Positions 47,872-57,106 are shown, counted from the first letter of the stretch. The stretch: DNA of 64,000 nucleotides from Streptomyces ferrugineus (GCF_015160855.1 NZ_CP063373.1:4154001-4218000), one strand, 5' to 3'. Program-made: numbers and translations. The notes: a model not told the origin generated them from the letters alone.

Positions 47872-50469
47872 GTGAACGAGCAGTACGTGTTGGACCTTCA
47901 AGAGGTGGACGAGACGCAGGTCGCGGTCGTTGGCGGCAAGGGCGCGCACCTGGGCGGGCTGTCGCGGATCGAAGGCATCCGTGTGCCGGGTGGCTTCTGC
48001 GTGACGACGGACGCCTTCCGCCGGATCATGGCTGAGGCTCCGGACATCGACGATCGGCTCGATCAGCTCTCCCGCACGAACCCGGACGACCGGGAGGCGA
48101 TCCGTGCGCTCGGCGCGCGGATTCGCCGGACCATCGAAGAGATCGCCATTCCGGGCGATCTCGCGGCGGCGATCACCCGCGCCCACGCCCGGCTCGGCGA
48201 GCAGGCCGCCTGCGCCGTCCGATCCAGCGCGACGGCGGAGGATCTGCCGACGGCCTCCTTCGCCGGCCAGCAGGACACCTACCTGAACGTCATGGGGCCG
48301 ACGGAGATCCTCCGGCACGTCAGCCGGTGCTGGGCCTCGCTGTTCACCGAGCGGGCCGTGACCTACCGCCAGCGCAACGGCATCGACCACCGTACGGTCC
48401 ATATGGCGGTGGTCGTGCAGCAGATGGTCTTCCCGGATGCGGCCGGCATCCTGTTCACGGCCGACCCCGTCACGGGCAATCGGAAGGTCGCCACCGTGGA
48501 CGCCGGTTTCGGCCTCGGTGAGGCACTGGTCTCCGGCCTGGTGAACCCGGACGTCTTCAAGGTGCGACACGGCGAAGTCGTCGTCAGGACGATCGCCGCC
48601 AAACAGCGTGCCGTGCTCGCCCTTCCGGCTGGCGGGACGCGGGAGGTGGCGATCGACTCGCAGCGGCAGGAGCAGCCGGCGCTGACGGATGCGCAGGTCG
48701 TGCGGCTCGTGGAGCTCGGCCGGCGGATCGAAGCGCACTTCGGCCGCCCGCAGGACATCGAATGGTGCCTGGTCGACGATGACTTCCGGATCGTTCAGAG
48801 CCGGCCGATCACGACCCTGTTTCCCATCCCCGAGACCGACGACCAGGAGAACCACGTCTACGTCTCCGTCGGCCATCAGCAGATGATGACCGACCCCATG
48901 AAGCCCCTGGGGCTCTCCATGTGGCAGCTGACGGCCATGGCACCGATGCACGAGGCCGGCGGGAGGCTGTTCGTCGATGTCACCCGGCGCCTGGCCTCGC
49001 CCGCGAGCCGAGCCGTCCTCCTGGACCTGATGGGGAGGGGAGATCCGCTGGTCAGGGACGCGCTGGAGACCGTACTCGACCGCGACGACTTCGTCCCGTC
49101 GCTCCCGGACGCGAGTCCCGGCGGACCTCCGGCCGGCGGCGCGTCCGCGCCGATCGCGACCGATCCCGCCATCGTCACCGAGCTGATCGAACGCAGCCAG
49201 GCGTCCATCGCCGCCCTGGAGCGCGACATCCGGACGAAGACCGGACCGGCGTTGTTCGACTTCCTGCTGGAGGCCGTCGAGGAGCACAAGCGAGTCCTCA
49301 GTGATCCGCTGAGCTTCCAGGCGATCATGGCGGGGATGGAGGCCACCTGGTGGCTCAACGACAAGCTGCGGGAGTGGCTCGGCGAGAAGAACGCGGCTGA
49401 CACGCTCACGCTGTCCGCCCCCGACAACGTCACCTCGGAGATGGGACTGGCGCTGCTCGACGTCGCGGACGTCATCCGCCGGCGGCCGGAGGTGGTGGCG
49501 TTCCTCCAGGGCGTCGAGGACGAGGACTTCCTGGACGAGCTGCCGAAACTCCCGGGCGGGGTCGAAGCGCGGGACGCCATCGAGGCCTACCTCGACCGGT
49601 ACGGCATGCGCTGCGTCGGCGAGATCGACATCACGAGGCCGCGTTGGCGCGAGCGCCCCACCACGCTCGTGCCCGTGATCCTCGACAACGTCAGGATCTT
49701 CGAGCACGGTGCCGCCGAACGGCGCTTCGAGGAAGGCCGGCAGAAGGCGCGGAAGAAGGAACAGGACGTTCTGTCACGCCTGCGCGCCCTGCCGGACGGG
49801 GACCGGAAAGCCGACGAGACCAAGCGGATGATCGACCGGGTCCGCACCTTCATCGGGTACCGGGAGTACCCGAAGTACGGCATCATCAGCCGCTACTTCG
49901 TCTACAAGCAGGCCCTGCTGGACGAGGCCGAGCGCCTCGTGCAGGCCGATGTCCTTCCCGCGAAGGAGGACATCTTCTACCTCACCTTCCAGGAACTCCA
50001 CGACGTCGTGCGCACGAACCAGGTCGACGGCCGGCTCATCCAGCAGCGCAAGGACGCGTTCCGGTCGTACCACGCGCTCACACCGCCCCGGGTCCTCACC
50101 TCGGACGGCGAGGCCCTCACCGGGGCGTACCGGCGCGACGACGTGCCGGCCGGCGCCCTGATCGGCGTACCGGTCTCCGCCGGGACCATCGAGGGAAGGG
50201 CCCGCGTCATCCTCGACATGGCGAAGGCCGATCTCGAGGCGGGCGACATCCTGGTCACAGCCCACACGGACCCCAGCTGGTCGCCGCTGTTCGTCGGCAT
50301 CGCGGGCCTGGTGACGGAGGTGGGCGGCCTGATGACCCATGGTGCGGTGATCGCCCGGGAGTACGGCCTGCCGGCCGTCGTGGGCGTCGAGCAGGCCACC
50401 CGGCTGATCCGGGACGGACAGCGGATCCGCGTGCACGGAACCGACGGCTACGTCGAGATACTTGCGTGA
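47872..50469 (+). CDS. rph: Rifampin phosphotransferase
   Basis: The 865-residue protein has the three-domain build of Rph: an ATP-binding domain (about 1-315, GGKGAHLGGLSRIEGIRVPG, ACAVRSSATAEDLPTASFAG), a rifampin-binding helical domain (about 330-750) and a phosphohistidine swivelling domain with H823 in GGLMTHGAVIAREYGLPAV. It transfers the beta-phosphate of ATP to the C21 hydroxyl of rifamycins, inactivating them. The length agrees with characterised Rph proteins. GTG 47872 follows GAGGCGGGGA. The upstream RAE-like element predicts rifamycin induction. Confidence 0.93.
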   Translation: MNEQYVLDLQEVDETQVAVVGGKGAHLGGLSRIEGIRVPGGFCVTTDAFRRIMAEAPDIDDRLDQLSRTNPDDREAIRALGARIRRTIEEIAIPGDLAAAITRAHARLGEQAACAVRSSATAEDLPTASFAGQQDTYLNVMGPTEILRHVSRCWASLFTERAVTYRQRNGIDHRTVHMAVVVQQMVFPDAAGILFTADPVTGNRKVATVDAGFGLGEALVSGLVNPDVFKVRHGEVVVRTIAAKQRAVLALPAGGTREVAIDSQRQEQPALTDAQVVRLVELGRRIEAHFGRPQDIEWCLVDDDFRIVQSRPITTLFPIPETDDQENHVYVSVGHQQMMTDPMKPLGLSMWQLTAMAPMHEAGGRLFVDVTRRLASPASRAVLLDLMGRGDPLVRDALETVLDRDDFVPSLPDASPGGPPAGGASAPIATDPAIVTELIERSQASIAALERDIRTKTGPALFDFLLEAVEEHKRVLSDPLSFQAIMAGMEATWWLNDKLREWLGEKNAADTLTLSAPDNVTSEMGLALLDVADVIRRRPEVVAFLQGVEDEDFLDELPKLPGGVEARDAIEAYLDRYGMRCVGEIDITRPRWRERPTTLVPVILDNVRIFEHGAAERRFEEGRQKARKKEQDVLSRLRALPDGDRKADETKRMIDRVRTFIGYREYPKYGIISRYFVYKQALLDEAERLVQADVLPAKEDIFYLTFQELHDVVRTNQVDGRLIQQRKDAFRSYHALTPPRVLTSDGEALTGAYRRDDVPAGALIGVPVSAGTIEGRARVILDMAKADLEAGDILVTAHTDPSWSPLFVGIAGLVTEVGGLMTHGAVIAREYGLPAVVGVEQATRLIRDGQRIRVHGTDGYVEILA

Positions 50470-50509
50470 AACGCGCCGAGCGGTTGGTCTGTGCGATCGC
50501 GTCCTGGAT

Positions 50510-50674
50510 GTGGAGCTACGGCAGTTGCGCTGCCTCGTCGCGATCGTCGACGAGGGCACCTTCACCGACGCGGCCACCGCGCTCGGCGTCTCCCAGGCGC
50601 CCGTGTCCCGAACCCTCGCCTCACTCGAACATGCCGTGGGCGTACGGCTGTTGCGCGTACGTCGCGCCAGGTGA
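50510..50674 (+). pseudogene. N-terminal fragment of a LysR-family regulator
   Basis: Only the helix-turn-helix remains: ELRQLRCLVAIVDEGTFTDA, ATALGVSQAPVSRTLASLEH, VGVRLLRV, then a stop at 50674 where the family would continue. No effector-binding domain follows in any frame. It begins 40 bp after rph. Confidence 0.75.
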
Positions 50675-50789
50675 CGGCCACCGTGACCGGGCTGCGGGTG
50701 GCTGCCAAGGCGAGCGGGTGCTGGCGGAGGTGAAGGACCTGGTCCGGGAGACCACCTCGGGCCACACCCGCCAGCGGATCGGCTACGCC

Positions 50790-51298
50790 TGGTCGGCGCT
50801 CGGCCGCGCCGCCCAGGCCGTGGGGAAGGTCCCCCTCGACGTCCGGTCCCTGGGTGCGGACCTGCCCACCGTCGTGGGACACAAGATGCGGGCCCCCAAG
50901 GGCGCCGCGGCGCTGTACGTGCGCGAGGGCGTGCGACTGGAACCGGTCGTCCACGGCGGCGGCCAGGAGCGCGGCCTGCGGGCCGAAACGGAGAACGTCG
51001 CTCTCGCCGTCGCCCTCGGCACCGCCGCACCACGCTGAACGTCAGCATCGACGGCTTCCTCGGCCATGAACTCCTTGCCGCCGTCCCCGAGATCGCCGCC
51101 TCGGCCGGGTCGGCCTGCCGCAGCGGCAGCCACACCCCCTCCACGGTCCTGACTGCCATGGGCCTCGATCCGGCCCGTGCGCTCGGGGCGCTGCGGCTGT
51201 CGCTGGGCCGCTGGACGACGGCGGCCGGCATCGAGACGGCGGCGACGGCACTCACCAGGGCGATCGAGTGGCTTGTCAGCCCACGCGGATCACCGTGA
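50790..51298 (+). pseudogene. C-terminal remains of a cysteine desulfurase (NifS/IscS-like)
   Basis: One frame gives AQAVGKVPLDVRSLGADLP, the PLP-lysine segment VVGHKMRAPKGAAALYVREG and VVHGGGQERGLRAETENVAL, then stops near 51036. The next frame resumes with ELLAAVPEIAASAGSACRSG and ALGALRLSLGRWTT to a stop at 51298. The N-terminal half is missing and residues between the two parts are deleted, so the gene is dead. Its end overlaps the 3' end of the SUKH gene on the other strand. Confidence 0.75.
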
Positions 51299-53168
51299 AC
51301 GTCTCTCCGTCCCTCGGCGGACGCGTCCAGGAACGGGTGGTGAACGTGTGCAGCCGCCCGTTCACGATGGCGTGACGTGGCAGGGACGCACCGAACTCCC
51401 CGGCCACCGCTTCCAGCAGCGGCCGCTCCGCCTCGGCGGCGTTGTCCAGGTCAGCGAAGAACCGGCTCGGGTCCAGCGCTTGCGGTATCTCCCCGCGCCG
51501 CTCGATCTCTCCGTTCGAGTAGGTGAACGCGTACTGCTCGACCCCGTCTCGCGCCACCGAAAGGTGGAAGTGCGGCTCCCCGAACCGCGGCCTCAGGCCG
51601 CTCCACACCACGATCGCACGGGTGCCCGCGCTGGCGCCCTCGGCCGGGGAGATCAATCGCCGCTGGTCGAAGGGGGCGGGTTCGCCGTCGAAGGCGAAGC
51701 TCCAGTCGGGGCCGGCCCGGCCGACCGCCATGAGAGCCCTGTCGTCGTAGGACGAGAACTCCCTCTGGTCGTTGAGAGATCTGCGGCGCGCGTCCCACAA
51801 GGTCATGGGTTCGTTCAGCGCGGTGTCGTCCCCGTCCGCGAGACGTGCGGGCAGCTCCGCCGGCTCCACCCCTTCCACGAGGACGAACCGGTAGGAGATG
51901 CGGTTGTTGCCCGGATCCGGCTCCGCGAGCCATGCCAGGTCGCCCGGGTCCAGCCCGGCCTCAGGACCCGGTGCCTCACCCGCCTGCCCGCCCCTTGGCG
52001 TGGACAGCAGCTCGCGGCCCCGCTCCGGGGTCAGCAGCGACCCGAGCACGGGGTCGGCCAGCCACCCCAGCGGCGCCAGGTGATCCGGTCCCAGCGGCTC
52101 CCACAGGGGCAGGGCATCCAACAGCGTCCGCCATGCGCCGTCGGTGTCTCCCCACCGCGCCGACTCCCGCGCCCGCTCGACCGCCTCCCCGAACGGCCCG
52201 GCCGCCGTGTACCGGTACTGGCCGCTTCTGACCTGATCCAGCGTCGCGTACGCCAGTGCCACCAAATCGTCGTCGGCGCCCCGCAGATGGAACCGCAGCG
52301 TGGAGTCGTCCCGGTACGAGTGCGCCGCGTGCTCGGCGACCAGCGGCGGCAGCAGATCGGGTGCGTACCGCGGGTCCGTCGCCAGGCCGTCGAAGTACAC
52401 CATGTAGGACTGTCCGAGCAGACGGCGTATCTGGTCACCCAGCCCGGCGGCCCGCGGTCTGCCGTACTCCTTGGCCTCGTCCAGCGCCTTCACGGCCCGC
52501 TCCCAGCCGCCGCGCAGCGCCTCCAGCCGGGCCTCCTGCATCGACGCGTCCAGCCTCTGCGTCGTGTCGTTGACGAACGCCGGCGCCCCGTCGCCCCGGC
52601 GCGCCCGCAGGCTGTGGAACTGCCGGTACATGTCCCGCATGAACTCGAGGAAGTTCGCGTGCCGCTCGGGTGGCTCGGCCCGCCAGCTCGCCCACGTGTA
52701 CACGGCCCACTCGCCGTGCTCGTCCATGTCCTCGGGATCCAGGAGGACGTGGGTGGCGTCGGACTCGACGTCGAGCTGCAGCCCGCGCCGCCAGAGGTCC
52801 GCCTCCCGCCGCTCCTCGGGCCCGGAGTCCTCGTCCAAGTACTCCTCGAACAGGTCCGCGAGTCCCGACTCGTTGTCGTGCCAGTGCGCGGCCGCGGTCC
52901 CCGCCAGCAGCCACACGAACCCGCCCGCGTGCCGCCACCCGTCACTGACCTCGAGGAACTCCCGGTACGACGGGGGCATCCGGCGGCCGAGGCGCTCCTC
53001 CATGGCCGCGATCCGCTCCTCGGTCGCGGGCGGGAACCCGAGCCATCGTGCCTGCCGGGCGCTCTCGTCGTCCTCGCTCCGAACGTCGTCGTCCGGCAGG
53101 GAATCGGCCCACTCCCCGCTCCATCCGAGCAGGAAGGACCGCCAGTCGAATGCCGTGGAATCCGTCAT
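51276..53168 (-). CDS. SMI1/KNR4 (SUKH) family protein, 630 aa
   Basis: The N-terminal part carries a SUKH domain (about 40-150: GFPPATEERIAAMEERLGRR, MPPSYREFLEVSDGWRHAGG, EWAVYTWASWRAEPPERHANF). The remaining 450 residues are helical and then beta-rich (ALPLWEPLGPDHLAPLGWLA, WSFAFDGEPAPFDQRRLISP, HFHLSVARDGVEQYAFTYSN) with no family I recognise. SUKH proteins are often immunity proteins of polymorphic toxins or regulators. No toxin gene is adjacent. ATG 53168 is chosen; an upstream start at 53198 is possible. Confidence 0.75.
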   Translation of the reverse strand: MTDSTAFDWRSFLLGWSGEWADSLPDDDVRSEDDESARQARWLGFPPATEERIAAMEERLGRRMPPSYREFLEVSDGWRHAGGFVWLLAGTAAAHWHDNESGLADLFEEYLDEDSGPEERREADLWRRGLQLDVESDATHVLLDPEDMDEHGEWAVYTWASWRAEPPERHANFLEFMRDMYRQFHSLRARRGDGAPAFVNDTTQRLDASMQEARLEALRGGWERAVKALDEAKEYGRPRAAGLGDQIRRLLGQSYMVYFDGLATDPRYAPDLLPPLVAEHAAHSYRDDSTLRFHLRGADDDLVALAYATLDQVRSGQYRYTAAGPFGEAVERARESARWGDTDGAWRTLLDALPLWEPLGPDHLAPLGWLADPVLGSLLTPERGRELLSTPRGGQAGEAPGPEAGLDPGDLAWLAEPDPGNNRISYRFVLVEGVEPAELPARLADGDDTALNEPMTLWDARRRSLNDQREFSSYDDRALMAVGRAGPDWSFAFDGEPAPFDQRRLISPAEGASAGTRAIVVWSGLRPRFGEPHFHLSVARDGVEQYAFTYSNGEIERRGEIPQALDPSRFFADLDNAAEAERPLLEAVAGEFGASLPRHAIVNGRLHTFTTRSWTRPPRDGETFTVIRVG

Positions 53169-53219
53169 GCGTCCGATGCTGCCACCCGCCACTGACAACG
53201 CGTCGGCCGCGCACGGGAG

Positions 53220-53873
53220 TCACCGGGCCTTGAGCGTCACCAGATGCTCTCCGTGTGCCGTGCGCACCTCGTAGCGCACGATCTCGTCCATGTGCATCGC
53301 CGACGCGCCTGTCATGGTGTTCTCGCGGGCGTCGTGATGGGCGGCGGACCAACTGGTCACCGTCTCCTCCGAGCCGTCCCGGCCGATGGCCACCAGATGA
53401 CAGGGGCGCGGACCGGCGCCGTCCTTCACCTTCAGCTCCACCTGGCTGCCGTACGCCTCGTTCTCGGTCGTGACCTGCGCCCACACCCCGGACCGCGCGT
53501 CGGTCGCCTCGACGACCTGGGCGCCCCTGTCGTCGCCGCTCGCCATGATCGCGACACCGGGGCCGGCGAGGGCGATCACCACCGAGGCGGCCACGGCGTA
53601 CAGGGTGCGCCGGCGTCGGGCGCGACGGCGGACCGCCACCGCTTCGAGCAGCCGGTTCAGCATCTGCGGACCCGGCTTGGTCATGGGGTGCACGAATCGG
53701 GGCGTGGACCGCCGGTACAGCATCAACTGGCGGGTGATGGGCCCGAACTCGGTCACGTGTGCGGCGCAGCGCGCGCACTCCATGAGGTGGTCCTCGAAGC
53801 GGAACGCCTCCGCCTCGTTCAGCACGCCGAGCGCGTACGCGGCGACGTCGCGATGCCTCTCCAGGGACCTCAT
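53220..53873 (-). CDS. Zinc-finger anti-sigma factor
   Basis: The 217-residue protein has an N-terminal zinc-binding anti-sigma domain (HRDVAAYALGVLNEAEAFRF, then HLMECARCAAHV with the HxxxCxxC motif), a TM helix (about 90-112) and an extracytoplasmic domain ending HGEHLVTLKAR that resembles the RskA/RslA C-terminal region. It would hold the ECF sigma factor encoded 0.8 kb upstream on the same strand until an external signal releases it. ATG 53873 follows GAGGAT. Confidence 0.88.
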   Translation of the reverse strand: MRSLERHRDVAAYALGVLNEAEAFRFEDHLMECARCAAHVTEFGPITRQLMLYRRSTPRFVHPMTKPGPQMLNRLLEAVAVRRRARRRRTLYAVAASVVIALAGPGVAIMASGDDRGAQVVEATDARSGVWAQVTTENEAYGSQVELKVKDGAGPRPCHLVAIGRDGSEETVTSWSAAHHDARENTMTGASAMHMDEIVRYEVRTAHGEHLVTLKAR

Positions 53874-53935
53874 GCCGAATCCTCGTGCCGTTGGGTGCGG
53901 GGTGGGTTACTCCTTGCACCCACTGGTACGCACCA

Positions 53936-53953
53936 GACAGTCGAATCACTCAA
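53936..53953 (-). promoter_or_regulatory. Shared motif upstream of the anti-sigma gene (copy 1)
   Basis: Read on the minus strand this is TTGAGTGATTCGACTGTC, 63 bp before the anti-sigma start. A near-identical sequence precedes the neighbouring gene of the cluster (copy 2 at 54620-54636). It may be part of a promoter recognised by the local sigma factor. Confidence 0.35.
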
Positions 53954-54024
53954 GCCCCTTACCGAATCGCAACCCAAGGATTCGGAGCGGTCGGCGCCGA
54001 GGATTGGTCCGAGGAGAAAAGAAC

Positions 54025-54540
54025 TTAAAAAAGATGGATGGCGAGGTGCCCGAGCGGCAGTCCGAGCTGCCACGCAGGGGTCCACACCTTGGGGCCCTCG
54101 TCCTCACCGACCGGTACGCCGCCGCCCGGCACCGCGTTCAGATCGGGCGCGAGCAGTTCGGTCTCCTGCAGCCAGCGCCAGGCCGCCTCGGCCAGCTCCA
54201 GGTCGGGCGCGGGCCCGCCGGAGTCGGCCGCCTGGGCCGCGAGGCCCGCGATGCGCTCGCGCACCCAGTCCTGCCACGGCTGGTCGTAGGCCGTCAGTGA
54301 CAGCCAGGTCTCCAGCTGGGTGACCACCCGGATGCCGGAGAGCTCGCCGTCGGTGTCGGACAGGAAGATGGTGAGCGCCAGGGCGTCGCGCCCGGCGCGG
54401 AACTCGAAGGACGTCGGCGGCATGAGATCGCCGGTCCGCAGCAGCTCGTCGGCGATGTACTCGGCGTACAACCACGCCATGGGGACGGTGAGTTCGCCGC
54501 CGCCGGTGCCGTCCGTGCTCTCCTGACCTCTGTGCAGCAT
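54025..54540 (-). CDS. Conserved protein of unknown function between ECF sigma and anti-sigma genes
   Basis: The 171-residue protein is acidic, without signal peptide or TM segment. Features seen are AWLYAEYIADELLRTGDLMP, FEFRAGRDALALTIFLSDTD, LETWLSLTAYDQPWQDWVRE and a C-terminal KVWTPAWQLGLPLGHLAIHL. I do not recognise a family. AGGAAGGG precedes the ATG. Position between sigma and anti-sigma genes suggests a link with that pathway, but gaps of about 150 bp on both sides allow independent promoters. Confidence 0.7.
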   Translation of the reverse strand: MLHRGQESTDGTGGGELTVPMAWLYAEYIADELLRTGDLMPPTSFEFRAGRDALALTIFLSDTDGELSGIRVVTQLETWLSLTAYDQPWQDWVRERIAGLAAQAADSGGPAPDLELAEAAWRWLQETELLAPDLNAVPGGGVPVGEDEGPKVWTPAWQLGLPLGHLAIHLF

Positions 54541-54619
54541 CCCTTCCTGCCTTCCTCCGGTGAGTGCGTCGCCCCACCCCGGGGCCGTGGGCCCTTGCCC
54601 AATCCGGAACACGGATGAG

Positions 54620-54636
54620 GACAGCCGATTACTCAA
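54620..54636 (-). promoter_or_regulatory. Shared motif upstream of the 171-aa gene (copy 2)
   Basis: On the minus strand this reads TTGAGTAATCGGCTGTC, 80 bp upstream of the 171-residue gene. It matches the motif upstream of the anti-sigma gene apart from one inserted base and two substitutions. Confidence 0.35.
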
Positions 54637-54686
54637 CCGGGGTGTTCAGCAAGGCGCTTTACGGAGGTTTGACTCGCCCTTCGGTT

Positions 54687-55235
54687 TCACCGCAGGTCGG
54701 CCGCGTATCCGGGAAGCACCCGGCGCAGGGCGCGCAGCGCATAGTACGCGCGGGACTTCACCGTACCGGGCGGAATACCGAGGGTTTCCGCGGCCTCCGC
54801 AACACTCGCCCCTTGGAAGTACACGAGCACCAGGACTTCACGGTGCTCCGGAGTGAGTGTCTTCACAGCCTCGCGGACATCGAGCATCTCGGCGGCCCGC
54901 TCGGCGTGGTCGGAGATCACCCGCGCGTTCTCCAGAATCGCGTCCCCGACCTCCGGCGGCCGCGCCTGCCGGGCCCGCCGCGCGTCGATCGCGAGCCGCC
55001 GCCCGACCGTCAGCAGCCAGGGCCGTACGGAGTCGAAGTCGTCGGCGCGCAGGGCCTCGGGATGCTGCCAGGCGCGCACCAGCGTCTCCTGCACGAGGTC
55101 CTCGGCGCGCTGCCGGTCGCCGTCGCAGAGCCGGAGCAGCAGCGCGAACAGGGGCCGGCCGTGCTCGCGCTGCAGCGCGGCGAGCTCGTGCTCGGCGGTC
55201 GTAGTCCCGTTGGGGAGGGTGGTTCCGGCCGTCAT
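54687..55235 (-). CDS. ECF-family RNA polymerase sigma factor
   Basis: The 182-residue protein has sigma region 2 (LLRLCDGDRQRAEDLVQETL, VRAWQHPEALR) and region 4 (LTPEHREVLVLVYFQGASVA, ETLGIPPGTVKSRAYYALRA). It is of the SigK/SigL-like ECF type paired with zinc anti-sigma factors, and such an anti-sigma gene lies downstream on the same strand. The ATG at 55235 gives the normal length; the open frame extends further upstream without family similarity. Confidence 0.92.
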   Translation of the reverse strand: MTAGTTLPNGTTTAEHELAALQREHGRPLFALLLRLCDGDRQRAEDLVQETLVRAWQHPEALRADDFDSVRPWLLTVGRRLAIDARRARQARPPEVGDAILENARVISDHAERAAEMLDVREAVKTLTPEHREVLVLVYFQGASVAEAAETLGIPPGTVKSRAYYALRALRRVLPGYAADLR

Positions 55236-55448
55236 GGCCGTATGGCATCGCAGGCGGCTGCTGTGGGACAGAGCACACACACGGATCTGCGGCGGACGGT
55301 CGATCGCGTCGGCGAACGGTTCGATGAACGGTCCCTTCCGCAAGCCGGGGCGCGCCGGACGGGCTAATCGAAGCGGCCGGATTGTTTGCGGGAGTGCACT
55401 ATTTCGTACCTATTTTGGTGCGTATATACGACCACAAGGGGTGAGCTG

Positions 55449-56591
55449 ATGATCGCACGCAGTCGGCTTGTGGCCATCGCTGCCACGGCTGTCCTCGCCG
55501 CAGGAGCCGCCTGCCAGGCCCACAACCGCGAGGCCTCGGGACGCCCGGCCCCCTCCGGGTCCCGGAGCTTCACCCTCGTCGCCTCGGGTGACGTCCTCCC
55601 GCACACCTCGATCATCGATCGCGCGCGCTTCGACGCGGGCGGCAAGGGGTACGACTTCCGTCCGATGTTCGCCGGCGTCAAACCCGTGGTCTCGGGCGCC
55701 GATCTGGCGCTGTGCCATATGGAGACCATCTACGGCGAGAACGGCGAGTACAGCGGCTACCCCCTCTTCAAGTCCCCGCCCGAAGTGGCCCGGGGCCTCG
55801 CCGCCACGGGCTACGACGGCTGCTCCACCGCCTCCAACCACAGCCTCGACGACGGGGCCGCCGGCATCCTGCGCACGCTGAACGCCCTCGATCAGGCGAA
55901 GGTGCGGCACGCGGGGACGGCGCGCACCGCGGGCGAGGCGCGCAGTGTGACGGTGCTGCGCGCGGGGGCGGCCAAGGTCGCGCATCTGGCGTACACCTAC
56001 GGCGTCAACGACTTCCCGCTCCCGCCGGGCCAGCCCTGGGCGGTCAACCTGATCGACCGGGAGAAGATCGTCGCCGACGCGCGCGCCGCCCGGAAGGGGG
56101 GTGCCGACGTCGTCGTCGTGTCGCTGCACTGGGGCACCGAGTGGCAGGACGCGCCCGACGACGACCAGGTGAACCTGGCCCGTGAGCTCACCTCCGCCCG
56201 TTCCGGCGAGCGCCCCGACATCGACCTGATCCTCGGTACCCACGCCCATGTTCCGCAGGCCTACGAGAAGGTCAACGGCACGTGGGTGGTCTACGGCATG
56301 GGTGACCAGGTCGCCGGCGCGATGTACAACCACCAGGGCGTTCAGGACCCGCGCGGCAACCAGTCCACGCTGGCCCGCTTCACCTTCGCCCCGCCGAGCG
56401 AGGCCGGGGAACGCTGGGAGGTGTCGAAGGCCGAGTTCGTCCCGCAGCTGTTCGACATCGACGCCGGCCGGGTGCTCAACCTCAACCGGGCCATCGCCAA
56501 GGGCGCCGAACTGCGCGGGGTGCGGGACCGGATCCGGGAGGTCGTGCTGAGCCGGGGGGCCGGGGACGACGGGCTGGAGATGGGGGAGTAG
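55449..56591 (+). CDS. CapA-family poly-gamma-glutamate/capsule biosynthesis-like lipoprotein
   Basis: The 380-residue protein has a lipoprotein signal (MIARSRLVAIAATAVLAAGA, then Cys in the lipobox) and a CapA/PgsA metallophosphatase-like domain with VASGDVLPH, LCHMETIYG, TASNHSLDDG, VVSLHWGTEW and LILGTHAHVPQ. Family members are membrane-anchored and linked to poly-gamma-glutamate or other polymer export; many Streptomyces copies have no polymer cluster. ATG 55449 follows AAGGGGTGAG. TATATA at 55423-55428 in a locally AT-rich patch may be its -10 box. Confidence 0.9.
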   Translation: MIARSRLVAIAATAVLAAGAACQAHNREASGRPAPSGSRSFTLVASGDVLPHTSIIDRARFDAGGKGYDFRPMFAGVKPVVSGADLALCHMETIYGENGEYSGYPLFKSPPEVARGLAATGYDGCSTASNHSLDDGAAGILRTLNALDQAKVRHAGTARTAGEARSVTVLRAGAAKVAHLAYTYGVNDFPLPPGQPWAVNLIDREKIVADARAARKGGADVVVVSLHWGTEWQDAPDDDQVNLARELTSARSGERPDIDLILGTHAHVPQAYEKVNGTWVVYGMGDQVAGAMYNHQGVQDPRGNQSTLARFTFAPPSEAGERWEVSKAEFVPQLFDIDAGRVLNLNRAIAKGAELRGVRDRIREVVLSRGAGDDGLEMGE

Positions 56592-56622
56592 GCCCATCCA
56601 CGCCCGCCCGCCGGCATGGCCG

Positions 56623-57096
56623 TCAGTCCATGTCCACGTGGTCGAAGGTCTTCAGCATCTGCTTCAGCACCCGCACGCACGCCTGGAGCTCGTCCTCGGT
56701 CAGATCGCCGCCGACCTGCCGGTTCAGGGCGTGCTCGCGGGCGAGGATCGCGGTGATGACGGCCTGGCCCTCAGCCGTGATCCGGATCAGCGAGGAGCGC
56801 TGGTGCGCCGGATTGGGGGTGGCCTCGACCCACCCCCTGGCCGCCGCGTCGTTGACCATGCGCTGCACGAACTGCCGGGTCAGCGTCATGACCCGGCCCA
56901 TCTGGGGCACCGTCATGGGCCCGTATCTGTGCAGCAGGACGAGGACGGAGCGCACGCCGACGGACACCCCCTCGACCTCCTCGCCCTGTTCGAGCTTGCG
57001 CAGGCCGCGCCGGTACAGCGCGCCGATCAGGTCGAACACCTCGCTGATCCGGTCGCCGAGATCGTCGGGGGAGAGGGGCTTGGCGGAGTCGCTCAC
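56623..57096 (-). CDS. MarR-family transcriptional regulator
   Basis: The 157-residue protein has a MarR winged helix: VGVRSVLVLLHRYGPMTVPQ, MGRVMTLTRQFVQRMVNDAA and the wing with ATPNPAHQRSSLIRI. GTG 57096 is the start that fits family length. It is divergent from the alpha/beta hydrolase gene with only 57 bp between starts, and two copies of a repeat in that gap are likely its operators. It probably represses both genes. Confidence 0.88.
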   Translation of the reverse strand: MSDSAKPLSPDDLGDRISEVFDLIGALYRRGLRKLEQGEEVEGVSVGVRSVLVLLHRYGPMTVPQMGRVMTLTRQFVQRMVNDAAARGWVEATPNPAHQRSSLIRITAEGQAVITAILAREHALNRQVGGDLTEDELQACVRVLKQMLKTFDHVDMD

Positions 57097-57106
57097 CGGA
57101 CCATCA

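Noticed and set aside
54048..54090. tRNA-like string GAGGTGCCCGAGCGGC in the 3' end of the 171-residue gene
   Set aside because: It recalls the D-arm of Ser/Leu tRNAs but no acceptor, anticodon or T-arm pairing follows, and it lies within a coding frame.
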